A stretch of DNA of 64,000 nucleotides. Origin: Streptomyces sp. PR69. Lineage in GTDB: Bacteria > Actinomycetota > Actinomycetes > Streptomycetales > Streptomycetaceae. Where the stretch lies: contig NZ_JAOWCB010000019.1 of the NCBI RefSeq assembly GCF_026420845.1, forward strand, positions 49,539 to 113,538, read 5' to 3'. The position numbers were made by a program, and so were the translations under genes. Below the pieces are notes generated by a model. The model searched no databases. It saw only the letters and a program-made list of their open reading frames with translations, and had not been told where the DNA came from. Below are positions 36,890 to 45,975 of the stretch, in pieces (the stretch's first letter is position 1; every line of letters starts with the position of its first letter).

Positions 36890-38580
36890 TACTGCAGATC
36901 CTGTACTTCGACGCGGTGCTCCACCGCGTACGGCAGCTCCACGCGCGCGGTGGTCCTCCCGCCGCGCACCGCCTGCGCCGAACTTGTGCCCGCGCGCAGC
37001 GGCAGCAGCTTGGCGTGCACCCCGGCGGGCGCGTCGTACGCCGACTCGGCGGACCCGACGTCCGTCCGTATCGTCGCGTGCCCCGTCAGAAAGCTCAGCA
37101 CCTCCACCGTGTCCCGGGCGGACGCGCTGCCCTTGCGCAGGGACATCACCTGCGACTGCCCGCCGGCCGGCCGGGCGTCGGCGAACTGGGTGCGCGAGGT
37201 CAGATAGAGGGTGTCCCGGACGATCTTCGGCCAGGCGCCCGTCTTGAAGCGGGTGAGGTAGTACGAGGTGAGGTCCAGATATGTGTGTCCGTTGTGCAGC
37301 GACGGCGCGAAGTGGCTGCCCTCGGAGTAGTCGTTCCAGGTGGTGAGCTGCACCCAGTCGGCGCCGTCCGCGATGGCGCGGTTCCAGGTGGTGCGGAGCG
37401 TCGCGGTGTTGCCCGCCTCGTCGTAGACGCCCTGGTTGGGCCGGGTGTCCTGGACGGACACCGGCTGCATCCAGATCTTGCCCGCCCCGTGGGCACGCCG
37501 CACATCACGTGAGACGCCGTGCTGGCCGACGTAACTGCGGCTGCCCCACTCGGAGTAGCCGTGGCTGATGGACGCGAACTGCGCGTGGTGCGCGTCGAAG
37601 TCGAGGAAGAGCGGCACGAACGCCGTACGGATCCCATGTCGCGTCTCAAGGGACTTCAGCATCCGCGACCACCATCCGGCGGACTTCTCCTCGGCCTTGA
37701 ACGGGGAGACGACCAGCCGCCCGTCGCCGAGCCGGTGCGCCGCCGGGTACGTGCCCAGTGCGGCGACGGCGTCGGCCAGGACGTCGGGGTCGTCCGTCTT
37801 CAGCGAGGTCATGTCCGGCATCAGCATGATCGTGAAGTCGGGGTCGACCGAGCGGGCCGCCTGTAGCAGCAGTTCGCACCGCTCCCAGTTCTTGCCCTCC
37901 AGCGACAGCATGTCGAGCGTGAAGCCGTCCAGCCCGGCGTCCCGGGCGGTGCGCACCTCCTGCCGCAGATTGGCCAGCTCCCAGTTCCCGGCCCGCGGGC
38001 CGACGGGCAGCGGCCGGTCGCGCAGCAGCCCGCCGTACTCCTCGTGCTTGCCCTTCTCGCCGTCCGGGGTGAGGTAGTTGCGGCTGTAGTAGTCGCCGTC
38101 CGGGCGGGCGTTGTCGAGCGAGAGCGGATACGGGGTGAAGTAGTGGGCGAACACCAGCTTGCCGCTCGCCCTCAGCGCGGCGGGGGAGGGCAGGTCGAAC
38201 GGCAGGGGGCCGGTGCGGCGCACCTTCTGCGCGTCCTTCCCGGCGTCCTGCCCCTGCCCCTTCCCCTTGGCGGCGTCGCCCGGCTGCCGCCCGGCAGCGG
38301 TCTGCTCCCCGGCGGCACTCGGCGACGCCGTGCCGCCGGACGCGGCACTGGGGCTCACACCGCCCCCGGAACGGCTCGGCACAGCCTGCGGCCCGGCGAT
38401 GTCCGGGGCCGCGGAGTCGCCGGCCCGGGCTCCGGAGCGGAACGGGTCCCATGCGACGCCCGCGGCGACACAGAGACCGATCACCAGGAAGCCGGACAGC
38501 AGCAACGCCAGTCTGCGTCCCGGTAAACCGCTCCGCCGCCGGTGCGACGCCGACCGCCGCCGGTGACTGTTGCCTCGCAT
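36847..38580 (-). CDS. Membrane-anchored or secreted GH71 endo-1,3-alpha-glucanase-like hydrolase
   Basis: A 577-residue protein. A basic N-terminus and one hydrophobic segment (about 28-48) act as signal anchor, followed by a low-complexity Ser/Gly/Ala linker to about 125. The catalytic domain begins at VFAHYFTPYPLSLDN and includes YYSRNYLTPDGEKGKH, GLDGFTLDMLS and WNDYSEGSHFAPS, as in GH71 alpha-1,3-glucanases (mutanases). A C-terminal beta-rich part of about 130 residues follows. Such enzymes attack fungal wall alpha-glucan. GGAGGG lies before ATG 38580. Confidence 0.85.
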   Translation of the reverse strand: MRGNSHRRRSASHRRRSGLPGRRLALLLSGFLVIGLCVAAGVAWDPFRSGARAGDSAAPDIAGPQAVPSRSGGGVSPSAASGGTASPSAAGEQTAAGRQPGDAAKGKGQGQDAGKDAQKVRRTGPLPFDLPSPAALRASGKLVFAHYFTPYPLSLDNARPDGDYYSRNYLTPDGEKGKHEEYGGLLRDRPLPVGPRAGNWELANLRQEVRTARDAGLDGFTLDMLSLEGKNWERCELLLQAARSVDPDFTIMLMPDMTSLKTDDPDVLADAVAALGTYPAAHRLGDGRLVVSPFKAEEKSAGWWSRMLKSLETRHGIRTAFVPLFLDFDAHHAQFASISHGYSEWGSRSYVGQHGVSRDVRRAHGAGKIWMQPVSVQDTRPNQGVYDEAGNTATLRTTWNRAIADGADWVQLTTWNDYSEGSHFAPSLHNGHTYLDLTSYYLTRFKTGAWPKIVRDTLYLTSRTQFADARPAGGQSQVMSLRKGSASARDTVEVLSFLTGHATIRTDVGSAESAYDAPAGVHAKLLPLRAGTSSAQAVRGGRTTARVELPYAVEHRVEVQDLQYYGATSGREVPDCC

Positions 38581-38721
38581 GCTGCATCCCTCCCCTGGAC
38601 ACGCCCGCGTCTGCGGGACGACAGCAGTAGATCCGATCGGCCGCGATACGGACAACTGTTCCCCGGGTGCAACCGGTCCGAGGTCTCAGTGCGGCTCCAG
38701 CGGCGGCCGCCGGAGCCCGGT

Positions 38722-38778
38722 GTATCAACCACTTGACACAGTTGCGGCATACGAGGAACTGTATCAGTCATCTGATAC
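38722..38778. promoter_or_regulatory. Two copies of a GTATCA-N6-TGAtAC operator before the GntR operon
   Basis: GTATCA-N6-TGATAC at 38761-38778 is a perfect dyad; GTATCA-N6-TGACAC at 38722-38739 is a near copy with the same spacing, 39 bases upstream. The upstream copy contains TTGACA (38733-38738), a consensus -35. The arrangement fits autorepression by the GntR protein encoded at the end of the operon. Confidence 0.65.
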
Positions 38779-38803
38779 ACATCTTGATCTTGCAGGGGGT
38801 GCC

Positions 38804-39565
38804 ATGACGGTCGAGGCGGAACAGGACGTCCCACGGCGAGCCGTCCTCGAAAACCCGGCCCGCTGGGCGGGCGCACTGATCGGCATCGCGGTCAACATTC
38901 CGGTCACCTTCCATCCCGACTCAGACGTCGACCTGCTCTACGCCTTTCCCGTGTTCGGCCTCTGCGTGATGACGGGCGTGCTGGCCTCAGACGCCGTCGC
39001 CGCCCCCGCGCACGGCCGGATGCGCCGCACGGCCTCGGTGACGCCGCGCAGAATCCGCGACTGCCTGCCCCGGTCCCTGACGGCCTCGATCGCCGCACAG
39101 GCCGTCGTCCTGCTGCTCCTGCTGGCCTTCGCCGCCGCGACGGCCACAGCCGACGCCGACGGCCGCCCCGGCCGCGCGCTGGCGGTCCAGTGCCCGGCGG
39201 GGGACCAGCTGCTCTCCCCGTGGCCCGGCCCCTCGTACGCCTGGCCAGGACTGGGCGGTCTCGTCCTCGGCACCGCCGTCTGCGCGCTCCTCCTGCGGCG
39301 TGTCACAGCCCGGCCCGCCGCCGACGGCCAACGGCGCATCAGAGCCCGTGCGGCGATCGGCGCCTGGGGCGTCCTGGTGTGCGCCCCGCTGTTCGCCGTC
39401 TCCCTCACCATGGGAGTCGTGGCGCTGAGCCTGTCCTGCGCGGGAGCGCTGAAAGCCGTGGCCCTGTGGGTTCTGGGCACGACGGCGTTCGTCTCCGCGC
39501 TGACGGCCTGCCACTGCCTGTGCGTCCTGCTGCTGCCGCAGGTCTACACACGGGCCCGGTCATGA
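38804..39565 (+). CDS. Integral membrane protein cotranscribed with a GntR regulator
   Basis: A 253-residue protein with about six hydrophobic helices (for example GALIGIAVNIPVTF, AQAVVLLLLLAFAAATA, GGLVLGTAVCALLLRRV, ALWVLGTTAFVSALTA). No known family was recognised; the pairing with a YtrA-type GntR regulator resembles cell-envelope-stress operons. Start at ATG 38804 after AGGGGG; the frame open to 38570 crosses the operators. Its stop overlaps the GntR start as ATGA. Confidence 0.82.
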   Translation: MTVEAEQDVPRRAVLENPARWAGALIGIAVNIPVTFHPDSDVDLLYAFPVFGLCVMTGVLASDAVAAPAHGRMRRTASVTPRRIRDCLPRSLTASIAAQAVVLLLLLAFAAATATADADGRPGRALAVQCPAGDQLLSPWPGPSYAWPGLGGLVLGTAVCALLLRRVTARPAADGQRRIRARAAIGAWGVLVCAPLFAVSLTMGVVALSLSCAGALKAVALWVLGTTAFVSALTACHCLCVLLLPQVYTRARS

Positions 39566-39957
39566 CGGCGTCCGGCGGCCTGAGCATCAGCGTCTGCCAC
39601 GGCGCGCACATTCCGCCGTACGAGCAAGTCCGCGCCCAGCTGGCCGAACTGATCGCGACCGGCGCACTGCGCCAGGGCGACCGGCTGCCCTCGGTGCGCC
39701 AGCTCGCCTCCGACCTCGGACTGGCCAACAACACGGTGGTGCGGGCGTATCGCGAACTGGAGACCGCGGGCCTGGTGCGGACCCGCCGCGGCTCCGGCAC
39801 CCGGGTCATCGCCCCGTCCGACGCCGCCGCCGCGAAAGCCAGACTCGCCGAACACGCCCGCAGCTACGCGCTCGCGGTCCGCAGGCTCCACGCCACCGAC
39901 GAAGAAGCCCTCGCCGCCATCCGCCACGCGCTCGCCACCCAGCCGCCCACCGCCTGA
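39562..39957 (+). CDS. GntR family regulator, YtrA subfamily
   Basis: A 131-residue repressor. The winged helix-turn-helix has PPYEQVRAQLAELIATGAL, RLPSVRQLASDLGLANNTV, VRAYRELETAGLV and RRGSGTRV. The C-terminus is only a short helical tail of about 45 residues, which defines the YtrA type. It is translationally coupled to the membrane protein and probably binds the dyads at 38722-38778, controlling the operon in response to envelope stress or an antibiotic. The ligand is unknown. Confidence 0.93.
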   Translation: MTASGGLSISVCHGAHIPPYEQVRAQLAELIATGALRQGDRLPSVRQLASDLGLANNTVVRAYRELETAGLVRTRRGSGTRVIAPSDAAAAKARLAEHARSYALAVRRLHATDEEALAAIRHALATQPPTA

Positions 39958-40202
39958 ACCGGCCCCGCCGGGCGGAGCCGGCCGGAAACACCTCTCAGCG
40001 CTGTGCCGGAAGGCATCGGGACGGCCGTGTGCGCGCCCGTCACAGCAGAGCCCGGTCACCTCCGACCCGGCGGGTCACACCACCGCGCCACGGGCCCGCC
40101 AGCGCCCGCCCCGGCCCCCGGCCGGCACCCGCGCGACCCCGTGTGAGCTGGGCGGACGACCTGCTGCGCCGTACTGTGTGCGGACACCTGGAAGGGGGCC
40201 GG

Positions 40203-40946
40203 ATGGACCGGAACATACGCACGGTCGACGACGTGCTGACGCTGATGGACGACCTGTTCGCGCCGGAGGCCGACCGCTGGACCGCGGGCGCGGCAGACTG
40301 GTGGGACGACTTCTACGCCGACCGCTCACGGCCCGTGCCGTTCTTCGCCGCCAAGCCCGACGAGAACCTGGTCTCGTATCTCGACCGGGGGCTGATCGCA
40401 CCCGGCCGGGCCCTGGAACTGGGCTGCGGCCCCGGCCGCAACGCCCTCCGCCTGGCCTCCGCCGGCTTCGAAGTCACCGCCGTCGACCTCTCCCCGGCTG
40501 CGATCGCCTGGGCCGAGGAACGCGCCCGCCAGGCCGGCGCCGCCGTCCGCTTCCACTGCGGCGACATATTCCGCCTCGCCACCGGAACATCCCTCGGCGA
40601 ACCGGGCGGCCCATACGACCTGATCTACGACTCGGGCTGCTTCCACCACCTCCCGCCCCACCGCCGTATCAGCTACCGCGCCCTCCTCGACCGCGCCCTC
40701 GCCCCCGGCGGCCACTTCGCGCTCACCTGCTTCGCCGCCGGAGCCATGGGCTCCGAACTCCCCGACGCGGCCTTCTACGGCGACTCCCGTCTCCACGGCG
40801 GACTCGCCTACACCGAGGAGTCCCTGCGCTGGATCTTCTCCGGCCTCACCAGCGTCGAACTCCGCCGTATGCGGGACGAACCTCCCGGGTCCCCGCACTT
40901 CGGCGAGCCCTTCCTCTGGACGGCCCTCTTCCGCCGCGACGCCTGA
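40203..40946 (+). CDS. Class I SAM-dependent methyltransferase
   Basis: A 247-residue methyltransferase. Motif I is ALELGCGPGRNALRLA, the acidic end of strand two is VTAVDLSPAAIAW, and motif IV is YDLIYDSGCFHHLPPHRR. The N-terminus has WWDDFYADRSRPVPFF, seen in relatives of thiopurine-type or small-molecule methyltransferases. Cytosolic. Substrate unknown. The open frame begins at 40029; ATG 40203 follows GGAAGGGGG. It is convergent with the PLP lyase and separated from it by a hairpin. Confidence 0.9.
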   Translation: MDRNIRTVDDVLTLMDDLFAPEADRWTAGAADWWDDFYADRSRPVPFFAAKPDENLVSYLDRGLIAPGRALELGCGPGRNALRLASAGFEVTAVDLSPAAIAWAEERARQAGAAVRFHCGDIFRLATGTSLGEPGGPYDLIYDSGCFHHLPPHRRISYRALLDRALAPGGHFALTCFAAGAMGSELPDAAFYGDSRLHGGLAYTEESLRWIFSGLTSVELRRMRDEPPGSPHFGEPFLWTALFRRDA

Positions 40947-40976
40947 GGACCGCCGGCAGCGCCCGCGCAGCCGGCG

Positions 40977-41001
40977 CCGCCCCGGCTACTGGCCGGGGCG
41001 G
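40977..41001. terminator. Bidirectional hairpin between convergent genes
   Basis: CCGCCCCGGC (40977-40986) and GCCGGGGCGG (40992-41001) form a perfect 10-bp stem with a five-base loop between the methyltransferase stop (40946) and the PLP lyase stop (41019). Confidence 0.7.
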
Positions 41002-41018
41002 ACGGCGTGGTCCCTGTC

Positions 41019-42008
41019 TCACCCCGCGCCGCACAGCTCCGCGAAACGCCGCGCGTCCACATTGCCGCCGGAGACGATCACCCCGATCCGGTCCGGCAGT
41101 CCGCCGAGCCGTCCGGCGAGCAGCGCGGCCAGGGCCGAGGCCCCGCTGGGCTCCAGGACGATCTTGAGGCGTTCAAAGGCGAAGCGCATGGCGTCGCGGA
41201 TCTGCTCATCGCTGACCAGCGCGATCTCATCCACCAGGCGCTGAGTGACCGAGAACGTCAACTCCCCCGGAATGTCGGCGGCCTGACCGTCCGCGATAGT
41301 CCGGGGAACGGGGATGGACACCCGCGTGCCGGCTTCCAGCGACCGCTTGGTGTCGTCCCCGGCTTCCGGCTCCACCCCGACGACGCGTATGCCGGAGCGC
41401 AGCCCCTTCGCCGCGGTGGCGCAGCCCGCGAGCAGCCCTCCGCCGCCCACCGGCGCGAGGAGCGCGCCCAGATCGCCGGTCTCCTCAAGCAGTTCGAGCG
41501 CCGCCGTGCCCTGCCCGGCCATGATGTGCGGATGCTCATAGGGCGGAATGAGCGTCAGCCCCCGCTCCTCGGCCAGCGCTTCGCCGAGAGCGACACGGTC
41601 GCCCGTATAGCGGTCGTAGGTGAGGACCTCCGCCCCGTACCCCGCAGTGGCCTCCCTCTTGGACCGCGGGGTGTCCTCGGGCATCAGGATCACCGCCGTC
41701 GTGCCCAGCTCCCGCGCGGCCAGGGCGACGGCCTGAGCGTGGTTGCCGGACGAGTACGCGGCGATCCCCCGCTCCAGCTGCCGCGGCGACAGCCGTGAGG
41801 CTGCGTTGTACGCGCCGCGGAACTTGAACGCCCCGACACGCTGGAAGTTCTCGCACTTGAGGAAGACCTCCGCGCCGACGAGGCCGTCGAGCGTACGGGA
41901 GCGCAGCACCGGAGTCCGGCAAGCGACGCCCTTGATCTGCGCGGCGGCGTCACGTACATCGTCCAGAGTGATGGGAGGTGCAGCAGATGTAGGAGGTGTA
42001 GTTGACAT
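41019..42008 (-). CDS. Threonine/serine ammonia-lyase family PLP enzyme
   Basis: A 329-residue fold-type II PLP enzyme. The PLP Lys is in GAFKFRGAYNA, SSGNHAQAVALAA binds the substrate carboxylate, the phosphate loop is VGGGGLLAG, and SGGNVDARRF is near the end. There is no C-terminal ACT regulatory domain, so it is the catabolic or racemase-like type. Candidates are threonine ammonia-lyase, serine racemase or hydroxyaspartate ammonia-lyase; sequence alone does not decide. Start ATG at 42008. Confidence 0.91.
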   Translation of the reverse strand: MSTTPPTSAAPPITLDDVRDAAAQIKGVACRTPVLRSRTLDGLVGAEVFLKCENFQRVGAFKFRGAYNAASRLSPRQLERGIAAYSSGNHAQAVALAARELGTTAVILMPEDTPRSKREATAGYGAEVLTYDRYTGDRVALGEALAEERGLTLIPPYEHPHIMAGQGTAALELLEETGDLGALLAPVGGGGLLAGCATAAKGLRSGIRVVGVEPEAGDDTKRSLEAGTRVSIPVPRTIADGQAADIPGELTFSVTQRLVDEIALVSDEQIRDAMRFAFERLKIVLEPSGASALAALLAGRLGGLPDRIGVIVSGGNVDARRFAELCGAG

Positions 42009-42116
42009 GTTTCACACTCTTTCACGGGCCGTGCCGCCGCCACGCCCCGCCGCTGTTGCCGAGGAGCCATATATCGGTTGAGCCGCCCGCCCCGCCCGGG
42101 CGTAGGGTTCCCGGTC

Positions 42117-42629
42117 ATGACTGTGCTGCGCGGCGTCCATGTCGTCCTACGCCCCTCCGTCCGCGAGGACATCCCCGCCCTCGCGGCCATCCGGGCCACC
42201 CCCGAGGTGCTCTCACACTGGAGGGGCGGCGACGACCTTGAGGCGGCCGTCGCCGCCGATCTCGAGGACTCCGGCATCCGCTGTCTGACGGTCCTGCACG
42301 GCGAACGCATCGTCGGCATGATCCAGTGGTACGCCGAGGAGGAACCGGACTACCGGCACGCCGGCATTGACGTCTTCCTCGACCCCGCTGTGCACGGCCG
42401 AGGCCTGGGCTCCGACGCCGTACGCACCCTGGCCCGCCATCTCATCGACGACCACGGCCACCACCGTCTCATCATCGACCCGGCGGCCGACAACGCCGTG
42501 GCCATCCGCTGCTACACCAAGGTGGGTTTCCGACCGGTCGGCGTCATGCGCCAGTACGAACGCGGCCCGGACGGCTCCTGGCACGACGGCCTCCTCATGG
42601 ACCTCCTGGCGTCCGACCTCATCCGCTGA
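42117..42629 (+). CDS. GNAT acetyltransferase resembling aminoglycoside 6'-acetyltransferases
   Basis: A 170-residue GNAT enzyme. Acetyl-CoA binding motif A is GRGLGSDAVRTLARHLI, and motif B is AIRCYTKVGFRPVG. The HWRGGDD and GIDVFLDPAVHGRG segments recall AAC(6') enzymes as remembered, but substrate range cannot be inferred and housekeeping relatives are common. Start ATG at 42117 (MTVLRGVHVVLRP), within a longer open frame. It diverges from the PLP lyase. Confidence 0.88.
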   Translation: MTVLRGVHVVLRPSVREDIPALAAIRATPEVLSHWRGGDDLEAAVAADLEDSGIRCLTVLHGERIVGMIQWYAEEEPDYRHAGIDVFLDPAVHGRGLGSDAVRTLARHLIDDHGHHRLIIDPAADNAVAIRCYTKVGFRPVGVMRQYERGPDGSWHDGLLMDLLASDLIR

Positions 42630-42771
42630 CCCCCGCCTCCCCAGGGCTGTCCCGCCCGCCACGGTGAACAGGGCCGCCGAGCCGCACGTATGGGTAAAGG
42701 CACCGTTGTCCCGCGGGGCCGGCGTCGCCGACGCCGTGTCGGAACGGCTTGGAAGAGGGGGACGGAAACGG

Positions 42772-44142
42772 ATGAGGCACGCACGACGCAGCCTGCAGCG
42801 CATCACGCGTCTCGCCGCCGTCGGCGGATTACTCTGCGGAGGGCTGCTGGTGACGACCGCGGCCGCCACCGAGCCGCCGGCCCACGGCCAGGAGCAGACC
42901 AACCAGGGCGTCCCCGGCCAGGAGCAGACCGATCGCCCGGCCGGACTGGGGGCCGGTCTGGTCTCACGGCTCGGGCCGTCGCGCACGGCGGGCGCCTGGA
43001 TCGGGGAGGACGGGCGGTCCGTCGTCGCGGTCACCGACGAGGACGCCGCCGTCGAGGTCGGACGCTCGGGCGCGCGCGCCAAGGTCGTCGAGCACAGCAT
43101 GAGCCGTCTGCGCTCCGCAGTGGACGCGCTGAGCGCGGCCCCCAGGGTGCCGGGCACGGCCTGGGCGGTCGACTACGCCTCCAACCGCATCGTGGTGCGC
43201 GCCGACAGCACCGTCTCGTCCGACGACTGGGCCCGCATGTCCCGTCTCGCCGAGCGGATCGGCGGCTTCGTCCATATGGAGCGGACCCCGGGCGCCCTGT
43301 CCCCCCGGCTCAACGGCGCCGACCCCGTCTTCTCCCGCACCGGCCGCTGCTCCGCGGGGTTCAATGTGACGGACGGCCGGCGTGCGTTCATCCTGACGGC
43401 CGGGCACTGCGGTCCTCCCGGCACCGCCTGGTTCCGGGACCCGCAGGGGACGCAAGGGGTGGGCACGACGACCGCAGGACGGTTCCCCGGCAGCGACTTC
43501 TCCCTCGTCGCCTACGCAAACGCCGACGCGACCGCCGCGGACAACGTCGTACGCCTCGAAGGACGGCAGGGTGTGCGGATCACGGCGGCCGCCGATCCCG
43601 TCGTCGGGCAGGAGGTGTTCCGCAGCGGCGGCACCACGGGGGTGCGCTCCGGCAAGGTGACCGCGCTCAACGCGACGGTCAACTACCCCGAAGGCACGGT
43701 CACCGGACTGATCCAGACCACCGCCTGCGCCGAACCCGGCGACAGCGGAGGGCCGTTGTTCGCAGGCGGCCTGGCCCTCGGGCTGACGTCGGGCGGCATC
43801 GGCGACTGCGGCAGCGGAGGCGTCACATACTTCCAGCCGGTGACCAAGGCGATGGAAGCGCTCGGGGTGAGGCTCGCCGGAACGGCCGGCCCCGGGGCCG
43901 GGAACCCCGGGGCCGGCGATGGCTCAGACGCCGCCTCTCCGCCCCTCACGGCGGGGGGCGGCGCGCTGCCGGACCGGCCGGACCCTTCGGCACGGCGCAC
44001 CGGAATCGTCGGCGTCCACACCGTCAAGCCCGGGCTGGCGGTCATGGGGGTCAGTCTGGTGGTGCTCGTCCTCAACGGCCTGATCCGCTCGGCCTGCGAC
44101 CGCAGGAACTACCGCCGGCAGTACTCCCAGATCTGGAGCTGA
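42772..44142 (+). CDS. Alpha-lytic/streptogrisin-type serine protease with C-terminal membrane anchor
   Basis: A 456-residue S1 protease. Signal peptide about 1-32, pro-region about 60-180 (ERIGGFVHMERTPG is typical of the alpha-lytic prodomain), mature domain from about 185. The triad is His212 (LTAGHCG), Asp242 (GSDFSLV) and Ser325 (EPGDSGGPLF). A Gly/Ala/Pro linker leads to a hydrophobic helix (LAVMGVSLVVLVLNGLI, about 425-442) and a basic tail, so the mature enzyme is probably tethered to the cell. Most relatives are freely secreted. Start ATG at 42772. Confidence 0.92.
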   Translation: MRHARRSLQRITRLAAVGGLLCGGLLVTTAAATEPPAHGQEQTNQGVPGQEQTDRPAGLGAGLVSRLGPSRTAGAWIGEDGRSVVAVTDEDAAVEVGRSGARAKVVEHSMSRLRSAVDALSAAPRVPGTAWAVDYASNRIVVRADSTVSSDDWARMSRLAERIGGFVHMERTPGALSPRLNGADPVFSRTGRCSAGFNVTDGRRAFILTAGHCGPPGTAWFRDPQGTQGVGTTTAGRFPGSDFSLVAYANADATAADNVVRLEGRQGVRITAAADPVVGQEVFRSGGTTGVRSGKVTALNATVNYPEGTVTGLIQTTACAEPGDSGGPLFAGGLALGLTSGGIGDCGSGGVTYFQPVTKAMEALGVRLAGTAGPGAGNPGAGDGSDAASPPLTAGGGALPDRPDPSARRTGIVGVHTVKPGLAVMGVSLVVLVLNGLIRSACDRRNYRRQYSQIWS

Positions 44143-44161
44143 CACCGGGGGGCACGCGGAA

Positions 44162-44190
44162 AGGGAGGGCCGCCGTCGGCGGCCCTCCCT
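44162..44190. terminator. Strong bidirectional terminator hairpin
   Basis: AGGGAGGGCCGCC (44162-44174) and GGCGGCCCTCCCT (44178-44190) form a perfect 13-bp stem with a 3-base loop, between the convergent protease and NicO genes. Confidence 0.85.
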
Positions 44191-44223
44191 CTCTGCCTGC
44201 GCTCCAGCCGGTTGTGCGGCTCA

Positions 44224-45975
44224 TCAGCTCAGCGTCGCCGCCAGACCCCTCGTCAGCAGTCCGCATCCCAGCGTCAGAACGACCGCCGCGGTGCCCAGCG
44301 GAGCCAGCCGGTGGAACAGCGAGAACAGACGGCCCCGCGGCCGCCGCGCCAGCCGGCGCGCGGTGGTGTCCCGCAGCCGGATCACCGCGAGCCCGGCTCC
44401 CGCGAGGGTGAGCGCCAGCCCGGCCCCGTACGCCAGAACCAGCAGAAAGCCGAACCACGCCTGGCCGAGGGCCGCCGCGCCGACGAGCACGACGACGGCC
44501 GAAGGACTGGGCACCAGCCCCCCGGCCAGCCCCATGAGCACCACTCCGCGCACACCGGGCGCGGGCGGCACATGGCTGTGCGCATGGCCCTGCGCGTGGC
44601 CGTGCGCGTGGCCGTGCCCGTCCGCGCGGGCGTGGCGAACCGCGGCCGACGCCGGCGCGGACGCGGGCCCCCGGGCGGCGTCCGGCGCATCCTGCCCGCC
44701 CCGGTGCGCACCCGCCAGCGCGGGAACCCGTGCCTCGTCACGCCGGTGTTCGTGCCCGTGGGAATGCCCGTGATGCCCATGACTGTGCCCGTGTACATGC
44801 CCGTGCCCGTGTATGTGCCCATGGGGGAGGCCCCGCAGCCGCCAGGCCCGGCGCAGCAGCAGCGCCCCCGCGACGGCCACCGCCGCACCGCTCACCACGG
44901 TCAGCCAGGACACCACGGTCGGGGCCGCCGCCGACCCCGCGGTGATCAGGGCGCCCAGGAGGAACACGCCCAGCGTGTGCGTCACCGTCACCGACGCTCC
45001 GAGCGTCAGCACCTCCTTCACGGAACCGCGGCCGCGGGCCGCCGCGGCAGCCGCCATCATGGTCTTGCCATGTCCCGGAGCCAGCGCGTGCACGGCCCCC
45101 AGCAGCACGGACACGCCGAGCGCCAGCGCCGCGAAGCCCGCGGTCAGTTCATGCCGCGCCACCAGCCCGGTCAGCGCCTGGGCCCAGCGGTCCGCGCCCC
45201 GCGGCAGCACGGCGGCCGCGGGGGACCCGCGTCCCTCGTCCCCGTCATGAGCGCCCGCCTTCAGCGGAGGCCCGCCGGGGCGGACGGCAAGGGCCGCCGA
45301 CCGGACGCCGGGAGGCGAGGAGAGCAGATCGTCGGGGTACGCGGTCAGCTCCCGTGAGACGGACGCCCGCGGCACATCCGACTCCATGAGCGTCATCCGG
45401 TCGCCCCGAGCGGTGATCTCCCGCCACCCGGCCCCCGTGGAGACATCGGCCGGGACATAGGCCAGCCGCAGCGGCGCGTCATCGGACGACGGCACGGTCA
45501 GCGGCCCGGCCAGTGTGCACACCACCCGGAGCGTCGGCAGCCCGGCCTGTCCGGGGCGTTCCGCCGCCCGCGCGCTCCCGGCGACCGGCGAGACGGCCGT
45601 CTCCGACCCGCCGGAAGCCGACGTGCCGGAAGCCGACCCGCCGGAGGCCGGGCCGCCCGCGACCGTCAGCCGGGCCCCGCGCGCCGCCGCCTCACACCGC
45701 GTCCGTGCCCACGCCGACAGCTCGGCCTCCGCGAGCCGCCCATCGCCGTCCCCGTCGATGCGTGTGCGCACCTGAGCGGCCGGAATCTCCGCGAGATCCT
45801 CCACATGGCGCACGCTCAGCTTCCCGGGAGCGACGACGACGCCGTCGTACTGACTGACCGTGAAGTTGCCCAGCGGATGGGCGTGCGCCTCCGGGGCGGG
45901 CAGCAGAACGAGGGCCGCGGCCGCCATGAGCGCGGCAAGCGAGGCCAGCGCGCCGGCGGCGACGCGGCGCATCAC
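44224..45975 (-). CDS. NicO/RcnA-type nickel-cobalt transporter with long N-terminal domain
   Basis: A 583-residue transporter. After a signal-like segment, about 230 exposed residues include HPLGNFTVSQYDG and an EF-hand-like loop DGDGDGRLAEAE. The membrane part has GAVHALAPGHGKTMM (HX4H-like metal motif) and, between helices, two His-rich loops (HGHGHVHGHSHGHHGHSHG and DGHGHAHGHAQGHAHSH). About seven helices. It should move Ni or Co. Start GTG 45975 or ATG 45972, both overlapping the TPR gene stop, so it is translationally coupled. Third gene of the DUF4331-TPR-NicO set. Confidence 0.9.
   Translation of the reverse strand: MMRRVAAGALASLAALMAAAALVLLPAPEAHAHPLGNFTVSQYDGVVVAPGKLSVRHVEDLAEIPAAQVRTRIDGDGDGRLAEAELSAWARTRCEAAARGARLTVAGGPASGGSASGTSASGGSETAVSPVAGSARAAERPGQAGLPTLRVVCTLAGPLTVPSSDDAPLRLAYVPADVSTGAGWREITARGDRMTLMESDVPRASVSRELTAYPDDLLSSPPGVRSAALAVRPGGPPLKAGAHDGDEGRGSPAAAVLPRGADRWAQALTGLVARHELTAGFAALALGVSVLLGAVHALAPGHGKTMMAAAAAARGRGSVKEVLTLGASVTVTHTLGVFLLGALITAGSAAAPTVVSWLTVVSGAAVAVAGALLLRRAWRLRGLPHGHIHGHGHVHGHSHGHHGHSHGHEHRRDEARVPALAGAHRGGQDAPDAARGPASAPASAAVRHARADGHGHAHGHAQGHAHSHVPPAPGVRGVVLMGLAGGLVPSPSAVVVLVGAAALGQAWFGFLLVLAYGAGLALTLAGAGLAVIRLRDTTARRLARRPRGRLFSLFHRLAPLGTAAVVLTLGCGLLTRGLAATLS

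Noticed and set aside
44750..44830. Simple repeat or CRISPR-like array
   Set aside because: The regular CATGGGCATG-like pattern encodes the His-Gly loop of the NicO transporter, so it is coding repetition.
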